In this document: positions 18,773 through 26,898 of the stretch, piece after piece
Position numbering within the stretch: the stretch's first letter is position 1
How the letters are laid out: each line of letters opens with the position of its first letter
From: Alteribacter keqinensis
GTDB lineage: Bacteria > Bacillota > Bacilli > Bacillales > Salisediminibacteriaceae
Direction: 5' to 3'
Assembly: GCF_003710255.1 (NCBI RefSeq)
Contig: NZ_RHIB01000001.1
Coordinates: 1 to 64,000 of the forward strand
DNA length: 64,000 nucleotides
Made by a program: the position numbers and the translations under genes
The notes under the pieces: generated by a model
Told to the model about the DNA's origin: nothing
The model's database searches: none
Seen by the model: only the letters and a program-made list of their open reading frames with translations

Positions 18773-19655
18773 CAACAAACAGCATTTGAGTACGACAGTA
18801 TTTCTGGCACCTTATTATATTATGTTCTTTACCTTTATCATACTGCCGGTAGCAGCGGCAGTTGCCTTATCATTCACTTATTTTAATGCAATAGAAATGC
18901 CGACATTCATCGGTCTTGCAAACTATGTAAATGTGATTACGCAGGATGGGGTATTTATGCGCTACGTCTTGCCCAACACACTTACATTCGCTTTTATTGT
19001 CGGACCGGGAGGATATATTCTTTCTTTCCTCCTTGCGTGGATGCTCGCTCAAATTTCAAAGGTCCCCAGGACAATTCTTGCGTTAATCATTTATTCTCCT
19101 TCCATGACAGCAGGGATTGCAATGGCAGTGGTCTGGAAGATTATCTTCAGCGGGGACCAGGTCGGTTATTTAAATAACATGCTCATTACACTTGGCGTGA
19201 TTCTGGAGCCGATCCAGTTCCTCCAGTCACCGGAACATTTAATGACGATCATGATTCTGGTTACCCTCTGGGGCAGCATGGGTGTAGGGTTCCTGGCCAT
19301 GCTGTCAGGGGTTCTGAACATTAACAAGGAAATATATGAAGCGGGCTATATTGATGGGATCAGCAATCGTTTTCAGGAGATCATTTACATCACAATCCCT
19401 TCAATGAAACCGCAAATGCTTTTTGGGGCGGTAATGGCTGTTGTAGGAACATTTCAGGCCGGAGCCATTGGTGTTGAACTTTCCGGAGCCAATCCAACGC
19501 CTCAATATTCCGGGCAGCTTATGGTAAACCACCTTGAAGATTTCGGGTTTATACGTTATGAGATGGGTTATGCAGCGGCAATATCAGTACTGCTTCTTCT
19601 TTTCATTTACCTTTTCTCCAAAATTGCCTGGAGATTATTCGGGGAGAAAGATTAA
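18765..19655 (+). CDS. ABC sugar permease, importer 2 pair 1 (MalF-like)
   Basis: A permease of about 296 residues starting [18 protein letters not shown], with six transmembrane segments and EAA loop [16 protein letters not shown]. The ATG at 18765 overlaps the end of the giant binding protein by 8 bases, implying translational coupling and a shared complex. A longer upstream frame from 18633 would lie wholly inside the previous gene and is rejected. Confidence 0.9.
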   Translation: MANNKQHLSTTVFLAPYYIMFFTFIILPVAAAVALSFTYFNAIEMPTFIGLANYVNVITQDGVFMRYVLPNTLTFAFIVGPGGYILSFLLAWMLAQISKVPRTILALIIYSPSMTAGIAMAVVWKIIFSGDQVGYLNNMLITLGVILEPIQFLQSPEHLMTIMILVTLWGSMGVGFLAMLSGVLNINKEIYEAGYIDGISNRFQEIIYITIPSMKPQMLFGAVMAVVGTFQAGAIGVELSGANPTPQYSGQLMVNHLEDFGFIRYEMGYAAAISVLLLLFIYLFSKIAWRLFGEKD

Positions 19656-19702
19656 CGGCCTCACAGAGTACGTGCAGTTATGAAAATAAAGGAGGATTGA
19701 TG

Positions 19703-20581
19703 ATGGCATCCTTTCATGGAACGAGAATAAACCCGGATAAATTTCACCGCAGCCAATTAAAGTTCTATCTGTTTCTGATCCCCCTGGCCTCGTTTATGGC
19801 TATGCCTATTATTTATATTATCTTTCATGCGTTTAAGCCGATAGATGAATTATTTGCTTACCCGCCCCGGTTTTTCGTTCAAAAGCCAACGTTTCAGAAC
19901 TTCATAGATCTGGTCAATAACACAAATGCAACAGGCGTGCCCATGTCGAGGTATTTGTTTAACAGTATTGTGATAACCGTCGCTGTAGTGCTGCTGACAG
20001 TGCTGATCAGTACGATGGCCGGCTATGTACTGTCAAAGAAACAGTTCAAATTAAAGAAAACAATGTTTGAAATCAATACGCTTGCCCTGATGTTTGTGCC
20101 GGCAGCTGTTGCGATTCCCCGTTATCTTTTAATCGATGAAGTGGGACTGTTAGATACATTCTGGGCTCACATTTTTCCGCTTCTGGCAATGCCCGTCGGC
20201 CTGTTTCTGGTAAAGCAGTTCATAGATCAAATACCAAATGAACTGATTGAAGCCGCTCAGATCGACGGAGCATCTGATTATCGTATTTTCTTACAGATTA
20301 TTATTCCTCTGGTAAAACCTGCGATTGCCACAATCGCTATTCTGTCTTTCCAGATGGTATGGAATAATGCGGAAACCTCCACCTTGTATGTGGACAATGA
20401 AAACCTTAAGACATTTGCCTTTTATATGTCTACGCTGGCAGTACAGTCAGAAGGAAATACTGTAGCGGGACAAGGGATGGCGGCAGCTGCAGCACTGATT
20501 ATGTTTATTCCGAACCTTATTATTTTCATGATTTTACAGAGTAAAGTGATGAATACAATGGCACACTCAGGTATTAAGTAA
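19703..20581 (+). CDS. ABC sugar permease, importer 2 pair 1 (MalG-like)
   Basis: A permease of about 292 residues. ATG codons at 19700 and 19703 follow aaaggagg; 19703 gives the better 7-base spacing. Six membrane helices, EAA loop [18 protein letters not shown]-terminus [13 protein letters not shown]. It pairs with the permease at 18765. The next gene starts 19 bases downstream. Confidence 0.9.
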   Translation: MASFHGTRINPDKFHRSQLKFYLFLIPLASFMAMPIIYIIFHAFKPIDELFAYPPRFFVQKPTFQNFIDLVNNTNATGVPMSRYLFNSIVITVAVVLLTVLISTMAGYVLSKKQFKLKKTMFEINTLALMFVPAAVAIPRYLLIDEVGLLDTFWAHIFPLLAMPVGLFLVKQFIDQIPNELIEAAQIDGASDYRIFLQIIIPLVKPAIATIAILSFQMVWNNAETSTLYVDNENLKTFAFYMSTLAVQSEGNTVAGQGMAAAAALIMFIPNLIIFMILQSKVMNTMAHSGIK

Positions 20582-20599
20582 CGCAAGGGGGAAAGGGAA

Positions 20600-22621
20600 A
20601 TGAGGAAAGCCTTCATCATCATGTTCTGCCTTTGTTTTTTCGTATTGCTTCCCGCACATTCCTCTGCATCCGTTTCTGTCCCGTACAAGACAGAAACCTT
20701 GTCAGCTGACGGAGAGATCATTGAGACACAAACCGCTTATGTTCCCCTTGGAATCTTTCAAAATGACATTGATATCGTTAGTCCGGAAGATTTGTTTATA
20801 GATGAAGATGATCACATCTTTGTTGCTGATTCGGGTACACAGACCGTTGTGAAATTCGATCAGCAGGGAAATGTGCAGCAAAGCTTTGGCGAAGGAATCC
20901 TTCAACAGCCGCTCAGTGTCTATGTAGATCATGAACAAGATGTCTATGTAGCCGACTACGCTCAGGAAATGGTGTATCGATTCAGTGAAGACGGTGACTT
21001 ACTCGAGGAGTACGGGAGACCGGAATCCCCTCTCTTTGGAGCACGTTCCCCATATAAGCCGCAAAAGGTATCTGTTGACCGGCGCGGGAACATCTACATT
21101 GTGGGAGAAGGGTCAACGAACGGAATTATTCAACTCAACCAGGACGGTGCATTCCTGGGGTATTACGGGGTGAACCACTCACGTCAGACGGTTCTGAACT
21201 TCTTTCAGGACCTTGTAACAACCGAAAGGCAGAGGGAAAGACTTTTCAGCAGGGTGCCTCCTGCACCTACGAATATCTCCATTGATGAGCAGGGACTTGT
21301 TTATACAGTTACTTCTGGTACAGATTTTGAAGTCATTCGAAAGCTGAACATTGCCGGAGCCAATATGCTGCCGCCGGAAGTTTCAACTGTCACCAATCTG
21401 AGAGATATAGATGTAGGCCCTATCGGTAATATTTACACAGTAGGCAACGACGGAAAAATATATGAATATGACAGGTATGGTAACCTCCTGTTTATGTTTG
21501 GGGGGAGAGACGACGGTACAAGCCGGAACGGATTATTTATGCAGCCGACAAGTATTGCAGTAGATAATGTAGGAAGGCTGTACGTGAGTGACCGGGAGCA
21601 GGGGGATATTCAGATTCTGGAGCCGACAGAATTCACTTCCATGCTGCATCAAGGTTTGGCCCTGTATGCAGAAGGGTTTTATTTGGAAAGTGAAGAGTAC
21701 TGGAATGACATTTTAAAGCTGAACTCGTCATTCGGCCTGGCACACTCGGCTATGGGAGAGGTTTACTTTAAGCAGCAGCATTATAATGAAGCTGTTGAGG
21801 AGTTCAGGCTTGCAGAAAACAGGGAAGGGTATTCTCTGGCATTTTGGGAGATCCGTCATGAATGGATGCAAAGCAACCTGGCTGCAGTATTTGCCCTTCT
21901 GCTGGCTGTATTTGGTGTAAAAATGGCAGTCAATTATGCAGATAAAAAGAGAAATATTCTCCAGCCGGTAAGAAAAAGCTGGACGAAGATAAAGGCCAGG
22001 AAGCTTGTAAGAGAGCTGCTCTTTTTGTTCAGGTTTCTCCGGCACCCGATCGACAGCTTTTATTATTTAAAAGAGTACGAGAGAGTGTCTGTTTTATCAG
22101 CAACTATTCTCTATGCTGTGCTCTTTTTACAATACATGTTCATGCTTTACTGGACCGGGTTTATTTTCTCGGATCAGAGAGTAACGGAACTCAATCTGTT
22201 TTTGGAAATGGGAACAGTGTTCCTTCCAATTTTTCTATTTATTGTAACAAACTATCTGGTGAGTACGATTAATGATGGTGAGGGAAGGTTGAGGGATATA
22301 TACATTGGGACCATTTATTCTTTGGCCCCGGTACTTGTCCTGCTTGTTCCAATTACCCTTATCTCAAATGTCTTAACCTATAATGAAGCATTTGTTTATA
22401 CATTTTCGACTCAGATTATGATTGTCTGGTCCTTAGTCATCCTGTTCATGATGATCAGGGAAGTTCATGACTTTACGTTTTTCGGGACGATTAGAAATAT
22501 TCTTGTGACACTGTTTGGCATGTTTATTATGATTCTGGTGTTCTTTGTCCTGTATATCCTGCTGGACCAGGTGCTTGAATTTATTATTACGATTACTCAG
22601 GAGGTGATTCATCGTGTATAA
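20600..22621 (+). CDS. Membrane protein with NHL beta-propeller, TPR and Yip1-like domain
   Basis: A 673-residue exported and membrane-bound protein. Signal peptide about 1-24; repeated NHL-type blades (DLFIDEDDHIFVADSG, PLSVYVDHEQDVYVADY, PTSIAVDNVGRLYVSDRE) at about 45-345; one or two TPR motifs (GLALYAEGFYLESEEYW, AMGEVYFKQQHYNEAVEEF) at about 350-405; then a membrane helix near 430 and a C-terminal Yip1-like bundle of about five helices (490-660). The beta-propeller should face outward. No enzymatic motif is visible. It sits between permease pairs, and the next gene overlaps it by 8 bases, so it is probably an accessory or scaffold subunit of the importer. Confidence 0.8.
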   Translation: MRKAFIIMFCLCFFVLLPAHSSASVSVPYKTETLSADGEIIETQTAYVPLGIFQNDIDIVSPEDLFIDEDDHIFVADSGTQTVVKFDQQGNVQQSFGEGILQQPLSVYVDHEQDVYVADYAQEMVYRFSEDGDLLEEYGRPESPLFGARSPYKPQKVSVDRRGNIYIVGEGSTNGIIQLNQDGAFLGYYGVNHSRQTVLNFFQDLVTTERQRERLFSRVPPAPTNISIDEQGLVYTVTSGTDFEVIRKLNIAGANMLPPEVSTVTNLRDIDVGPIGNIYTVGNDGKIYEYDRYGNLLFMFGGRDDGTSRNGLFMQPTSIAVDNVGRLYVSDREQGDIQILEPTEFTSMLHQGLALYAEGFYLESEEYWNDILKLNSSFGLAHSAMGEVYFKQQHYNEAVEEFRLAENREGYSLAFWEIRHEWMQSNLAAVFALLLAVFGVKMAVNYADKKRNILQPVRKSWTKIKARKLVRELLFLFRFLRHPIDSFYYLKEYERVSVLSATILYAVLFLQYMFMLYWTGFIFSDQRVTELNLFLEMGTVFLPIFLFIVTNYLVSTINDGEGRLRDIYIGTIYSLAPVLVLLVPITLISNVLTYNEAFVYTFSTQIMIVWSLVILFMMIREVHDFTFFGTIRNILVTLFGMFIMILVFFVLYILLDQVLEFIITITQEVIHRV

Positions 22622-24887
22622 GAAATGGCTGGTCTTTTTACTCGTCATGATTCTTCCCGTCCCGGTCATTGCAACAGCTCTTTCCGATGATGAAGCCGAC
22701 CCTGACACTGAATTGACTGAAATTCAAGCAGAGCTTGCAGAACAGTCATTCAAATACAGAAGCAACCAGTTCACTCAGCCTGAAGCCGGTGAAGGAGAAA
22801 GTGCCGAAGTGGATACATCTGCTGATGGGTTTGAACAAGTCGCTGAAAATGAAAATCTGTCCCTGTTTGTCAACGACGAATCTCTTGCGTTAAAAATTAT
22901 GGATAACCGTACGGGTTATATGTGGAACTCAGGTCTTGACAGTAACAAAGAGTACAACCTGAACGATACATGGATGAACATGGCTCAGTCAGCCATTACA
23001 ATAGACTACCTTGATCAGAATGAGAATTCAAGCACAACAAACATTCTTTCAGATGAAGCGTCAATTGATATACAAAGCCAGGAGGACGGATTCACTGCTG
23101 AGGTTGACTTTAGTGAGATCGGTATTTCATTGGAATTGAGTGTTCGCCTTGGAGAAGATTCCATCGATGTTCATATACCGGAAAGCGGGATTACTGAAAG
23201 TGAAACAGGCAGGCTTGTTTCACTCAGGCTCTACCCATTTCTTGGGGCTGTCGAGGGAAATGATATCGACGGGTACATGTTTATTCCTGATGGAAGCGGT
23301 GCGCTTGTCAGGTTTAATGAAGGAAACAGAGGTGCGAGATCTTCATACCAGGCTTCGATTTATGGTGAAGATGAAGGGTTTAAACGTACGTACGAAGATG
23401 GAAAAACAGAAACCAATCCAGTGCAAAACGTAACCCTTCCCGTTTACGGCATTGTTCACGAAGCAAATCAAAATGCTATCTTTACCATCATTGAAGAAGG
23501 AAAATACAACAGTGATATCATCGCCTATCCCTCAGGCGTCTCTACTGATTTTAACTGGATGACGACTCAGTACAATTACAGGTATCAGTATTATCAGCCG
23601 ACGAGTCAGGCTATGAGTGGCTACAATACCTATCAGGAAGAAAAAAACACATTCGATATTAAAGAAAAAACTGTCTTTCTGATAGAAGAAGAAGCCAATT
23701 ATGTAGGAATGGCCAATTATTACCAGGGTTTTTTGGCAGATAAAGGTGATCTTTCGATAGCGGATCAGCAGGCAGACATCCGCCTTGAATTTTTAGGCGG
23801 AGAAGTGAAACGCGGTCTTTTATGGGATTCCGTTGTTCCAATGACAGAGGTTAGCGAACTGCCGGGGATGATCGAAAGTCTTAATCAGCAGAGCGTGGAC
23901 AATATGCAAGTAGTCCTTCGTGGATGGTCCAAAGGCGGCCTGACCGGGTCTCTCCCCCGGAAGTTTCCGTTTGAAAGCAAAGTCGGGAGTGGTTCAGACT
24001 TCGAAGAGACCATTCAGCATTTTCAGGACCAGGGTCTTCCGTTGTACTTCCATACAGATTATACGAAAGCCTATGATGGGGCTTCAGGCTATGGCGGAAG
24101 GTCAGATGTAGCGAGGAAGATCAACGCTGAAACCATGGGAGGATCGACATTTGACCGCGACTTCTACTTTTTAAGTCCAACGGTATCAAGAGAACACGCC
24201 CAACAGGATGCAGCCGATTTTGCAGATCACCAGATTTCACATCTGGCTGTAGGAACAAGCGCCGGTACACTTTTTTCAGATTTCAATACGAACCGGATTA
24301 TGAATCGGGAAGGTATGGCCGAAGAATACGATGACATATTTGGAGAATTGGGCAGTAATCTCGATTCGCTTTCTTTCTACCAGCCTAATGATTATATGTG
24401 GTCGCATATGGACAGGTATCTTGATGTACCTATGTATTCGTCAAACTACAGCTTTGTGACTGATACAGTTCCATTTATCCAGATTGTCCTGAGAGGATAC
24501 ATTCCTTATTATGCTCCTTATTCAAACTTTTTCTATAACCAGGATGAAGAAGTGCTGAGAATGATTGAATACGGTGCCTATCCTTCCTTTTACTTAACAA
24601 AAGAGCCGTCTCATTTATTGAGGGATACACCTTCAAGAGACTTATATACTTCAGAATTTTCCGTTTGGGAAAGTGAGATTGTCAGACAGTATGAGCTTGT
24701 TCAAGAGAGTCTGGGACGTGTTGAAGGTGAGACAATTGTCAGCCGGGATGTCCATGATTACGGAGTAGTGGAAGTAACGTATTCAAACGGAATTTCCATT
24801 CTCGTCAATTATACAAGTGAAGCTTACACAGTAGACGGTCACGAAGTTGAAGCCACGGCATTTAAAGTTTTGGACAGAGGGGAGTAG
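22614..24887 (+). CDS. Secreted DUF5696-family protein, probable carbohydrate-active barrel
   Basis: A 757-residue exported protein of unknown function. GTG start with aggaggtgattcatc just upstream, overlapping the previous gene by 8 bases. Signal peptide MYKKWLVFLLVMILPVPVIA, then a beta-rich domain (about 80-370) and a probable TIM-barrel region (about 390-660) with acidic motifs on predicted strand ends: VVLRGWSKGG, LPLYFHTDYTKAYDGASG, VGTSAGTLFSDFNTNR and SFYQPNDYMWSHMDRYL. The order of a mutarotase-like beta domain followed by a barrel resembles several retaining glycoside hydrolase families. That is a fold-level inference; no catalytic residue can be assigned. It could process or present glycan to the importer. 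Confidence 0.75.
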   Translation: MYKKWLVFLLVMILPVPVIATALSDDEADPDTELTEIQAELAEQSFKYRSNQFTQPEAGEGESAEVDTSADGFEQVAENENLSLFVNDESLALKIMDNRTGYMWNSGLDSNKEYNLNDTWMNMAQSAITIDYLDQNENSSTTNILSDEASIDIQSQEDGFTAEVDFSEIGISLELSVRLGEDSIDVHIPESGITESETGRLVSLRLYPFLGAVEGNDIDGYMFIPDGSGALVRFNEGNRGARSSYQASIYGEDEGFKRTYEDGKTETNPVQNVTLPVYGIVHEANQNAIFTIIEEGKYNSDIIAYPSGVSTDFNWMTTQYNYRYQYYQPTSQAMSGYNTYQEEKNTFDIKEKTVFLIEEEANYVGMANYYQGFLADKGDLSIADQQADIRLEFLGGEVKRGLLWDSVVPMTEVSELPGMIESLNQQSVDNMQVVLRGWSKGGLTGSLPRKFPFESKVGSGSDFEETIQHFQDQGLPLYFHTDYTKAYDGASGYGGRSDVARKINAETMGGSTFDRDFYFLSPTVSREHAQQDAADFADHQISHLAVGTSAGTLFSDFNTNRIMNREGMAEEYDDIFGELGSNLDSLSFYQPNDYMWSHMDRYLDVPMYSSNYSFVTDTVPFIQIVLRGYIPYYAPYSNFFYNQDEEVLRMIEYGAYPSFYLTKEPSHLLRDTPSRDLYTSEFSVWESEIVRQYELVQESLGRVEGETIVSRDVHDYGVVEVTYSNGISILVNYTSEAYTVDGHEVEATAFKVLDRGE

Positions 24888-24893
24888 CTTAAG

Positions 24894-25757
24894 ATGAAGC
24901 TAACGATGAAGAAAAAAAACCAATTGATCGGCTACGCCTTTATATCACCATGGATCATCGGCTTTGTTCTGCTGACAGCTTTCCCTTTGCTCTATTCTTT
25001 GTTTTTGAGCTTTCAGGATGTAAGGGTAACAACGAATGGCATCCAAACTGATTTTGTAGGTTTAAACAACTACGAGATTGCCTTTGGTGTAGATACTCTT
25101 TTTACACAGTACCTGCTGACGTTTATACAGGAGCTGGTACTGTCTGTTCCGATAATTATTGTATTCTCGTTAATTATTGCTCTTTTACTGAACCAGCAAA
25201 TCAGGTTTAAAGGTTTTTTCAGGACCATTTTTTTCCTGCCGGTTATCATTGCCAGCGGCCCTGTTATTAATGAGCTGATGGAGCAAGGTGTGACGTCGAT
25301 TCCCTCCATTGAGCAGTATGCTCTTTTCCAGGCGATCATGACCAGCACAGACAGCTTTGTTAATACGTTCCTTATTTACCTGATGAATAATTTGATTGTC
25401 ATTCTGTGGTTTTCGGGTGTACAGATCTTAATTTTTCTGGCTGCGTTGCAGAAAATCGATAAGCAGGTCTATGAAGCAGCCAAAATTGATGGTGCATCAA
25501 ATTGGGAATGTTTTTGGAAAGTAACACTGCCGAGCCTGTTTCCGATGGTCGTGGTCAATACGATTTACACCATCGTGATGTTCTCCATCTTTGCGTTAAA
25601 TCCGGTCATCGACCATATTCAAAGCAATATGTTTGATATCAGTACCGGGCTTGGCTACGCATCGGCACTATCGTGGATTTATTTCCTGATTATTGCTCTG
25701 GCACTAACAGTAAGCGTCGGTCTTATGACAGTAAGGGGAAGTAAAAAATATGCATAA
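24894..25757 (+). CDS. ABC sugar permease, importer 2 pair 2 (MalF-like)
   Basis: A 287-residue permease with six membrane segments and EAA loop YEAAKIDGASNWECFWK. It starts 6 bases after DUF5696. The region between the first helices is somewhat atypical (VDTLFTQYLLTFIQEL), and this pair diverges clearly from the pair at 18765/19703. Confidence 0.9.
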   Translation: MKLTMKKKNQLIGYAFISPWIIGFVLLTAFPLLYSLFLSFQDVRVTTNGIQTDFVGLNNYEIAFGVDTLFTQYLLTFIQELVLSVPIIIVFSLIIALLLNQQIRFKGFFRTIFFLPVIIASGPVINELMEQGVTSIPSIEQYALFQAIMTSTDSFVNTFLIYLMNNLIVILWFSGVQILIFLAALQKIDKQVYEAAKIDGASNWECFWKVTLPSLFPMVVVNTIYTIVMFSIFALNPVIDHIQSNMFDISTGLGYASALSWIYFLIIALALTVSVGLMTVRGSKKYA

Positions 25758-25772
25758 AAGGAGGGCTTGTAT

Positions 25773-26732
25773 ATGGAAGGGCGTCTATCAATTGAACAAA
25801 AGAAAAAGCTGAAGGCACGTGTGAATAAATCAAAGCGGTTTTTGTTCGGAATGCAGGGGAAGGAAGGCGTGCTGTTAAAAACGTTTGTCTATGTTTTACT
25901 GATTTGTATCGGTTTTGTCTACCTGTATCCTTTGATTTACATGGTCTCATTCAGTTTTAAATCACTGGAGGATCTGTTAAGTCCACTCGTAAACTGGATT
26001 CCCTCTCAGTTTTACTTTGATAATTATTTGCGGGCAAATAATGTCTTAAGCTTTCTGCCAACGTTAATGCAATCCTTTTATGTAACTGTACTGCCAGCTC
26101 TCGCGCAGACGGCCGTTGCCGGAGTAATCGGATATGGGTTTGCAAGGTTTGACTTTCCGTTAAAGCGGACGTTGTTTGTTCTGGTACTCGCCACATTTGT
26201 CGTTCCCCCTCAGGTAACGATGATTCCCAGATATGTATTCTTCAATGAGCTTGGACTCCTTGGTAATATTCAAGCCTTTCTGATCCCTGCAGTTCTCGGC
26301 CAAGGCTTAAACAGTGCCATCTTTATATTGATTTTTTATCAATTCTTTAAAATGATACCTAAATCTCTTGAGGAAGCTGCCCAGCTTGATGGGGCAGGTG
26401 TGGTACGCGTTTTCACAACAATTGCTATCCCGATGGCGGTTCCGGCAATTATTATTTCCTTCTTGTTTTCATTTGTCTGGTATTGGAATGAAACCTATCT
26501 GGCCTCTCTTTATTTTGGAAACCAGCTGTCAACGCTGCCCCTTGAACTTCAGAGGTTTGTAGCTACTTTTAATCAGCTCTATTCAGGAAACGATAGCGGA
26601 GCAAATTCCATAAACGAAGGTGTGAGAATGGCAGGAACGGTACTATCCATTTTACCTCTTCTTCTTGTATACTTCCTTACCCAGAAATGGTTCGTCGAAG
26701 GTGTGGATCGATCGGGAATTACCGGAGAATAG
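25773..26732 (+). CDS. ABC sugar permease, importer 2 pair 2 (MalG-like)
   Basis: A permease of about 319 residues. ATG 25773 follows aaggaggg by about 8 bases; a TTG at 25767 is too close to it. A basic N-terminal cytoplasmic tail of about 35 residues precedes six membrane helices; EAA loop EEAAQLDGAGVVRVF; C-terminal WFVEGVDRSGITG. It ends the operon and is followed by a terminator. Confidence 0.9.
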   Translation: MEGRLSIEQKKKLKARVNKSKRFLFGMQGKEGVLLKTFVYVLLICIGFVYLYPLIYMVSFSFKSLEDLLSPLVNWIPSQFYFDNYLRANNVLSFLPTLMQSFYVTVLPALAQTAVAGVIGYGFARFDFPLKRTLFVLVLATFVVPPQVTMIPRYVFFNELGLLGNIQAFLIPAVLGQGLNSAIFILIFYQFFKMIPKSLEEAAQLDGAGVVRVFTTIAIPMAVPAIIISFLFSFVWYWNETYLASLYFGNQLSTLPLELQRFVATFNQLYSGNDSGANSINEGVRMAGTVLSILPLLLVYFLTQKWFVEGVDRSGITGE

Positions 26733-26740
26733 CGGCCTTA

Positions 26741-26787
26741 AAAAACAGCAATCGCTTCATTTTTGCCAAATCGATTGCTGTTTTTTT
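26741..26787 (+). terminator. Rho-independent terminator of the large importer operon
   Basis: A 14-bp stem, aaaaacagcaatcg (26741-26754) against cgattgctgttttt (26772-26785), with a T-run to 26787. Confidence 0.92.
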
Positions 26788-26797
26788 CAAAATGGGA

Positions 26798-26809
26798 TGA
26801 AACGTTTCA
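26798..26809 (+). promoter_or_regulatory. LacI-type operator upstream of the GH35-esterase-GH144-sulfatase operon
   Basis: The perfect palindrome tgaaacgtttca lies 10 bases after the terminator and 90 bases before the second GH35 gene. Clear -35/-10 hexamers were not found next to it. Confidence 0.7.
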
Positions 26810-26898
26810 ATCCGATCTGAAGTACAGCAGTCCTCCTGACCATTAAGCAGACAGGAGAGAAAGATAGAATCAGTTAATAGAAAGAGGAGGTAATGAAG

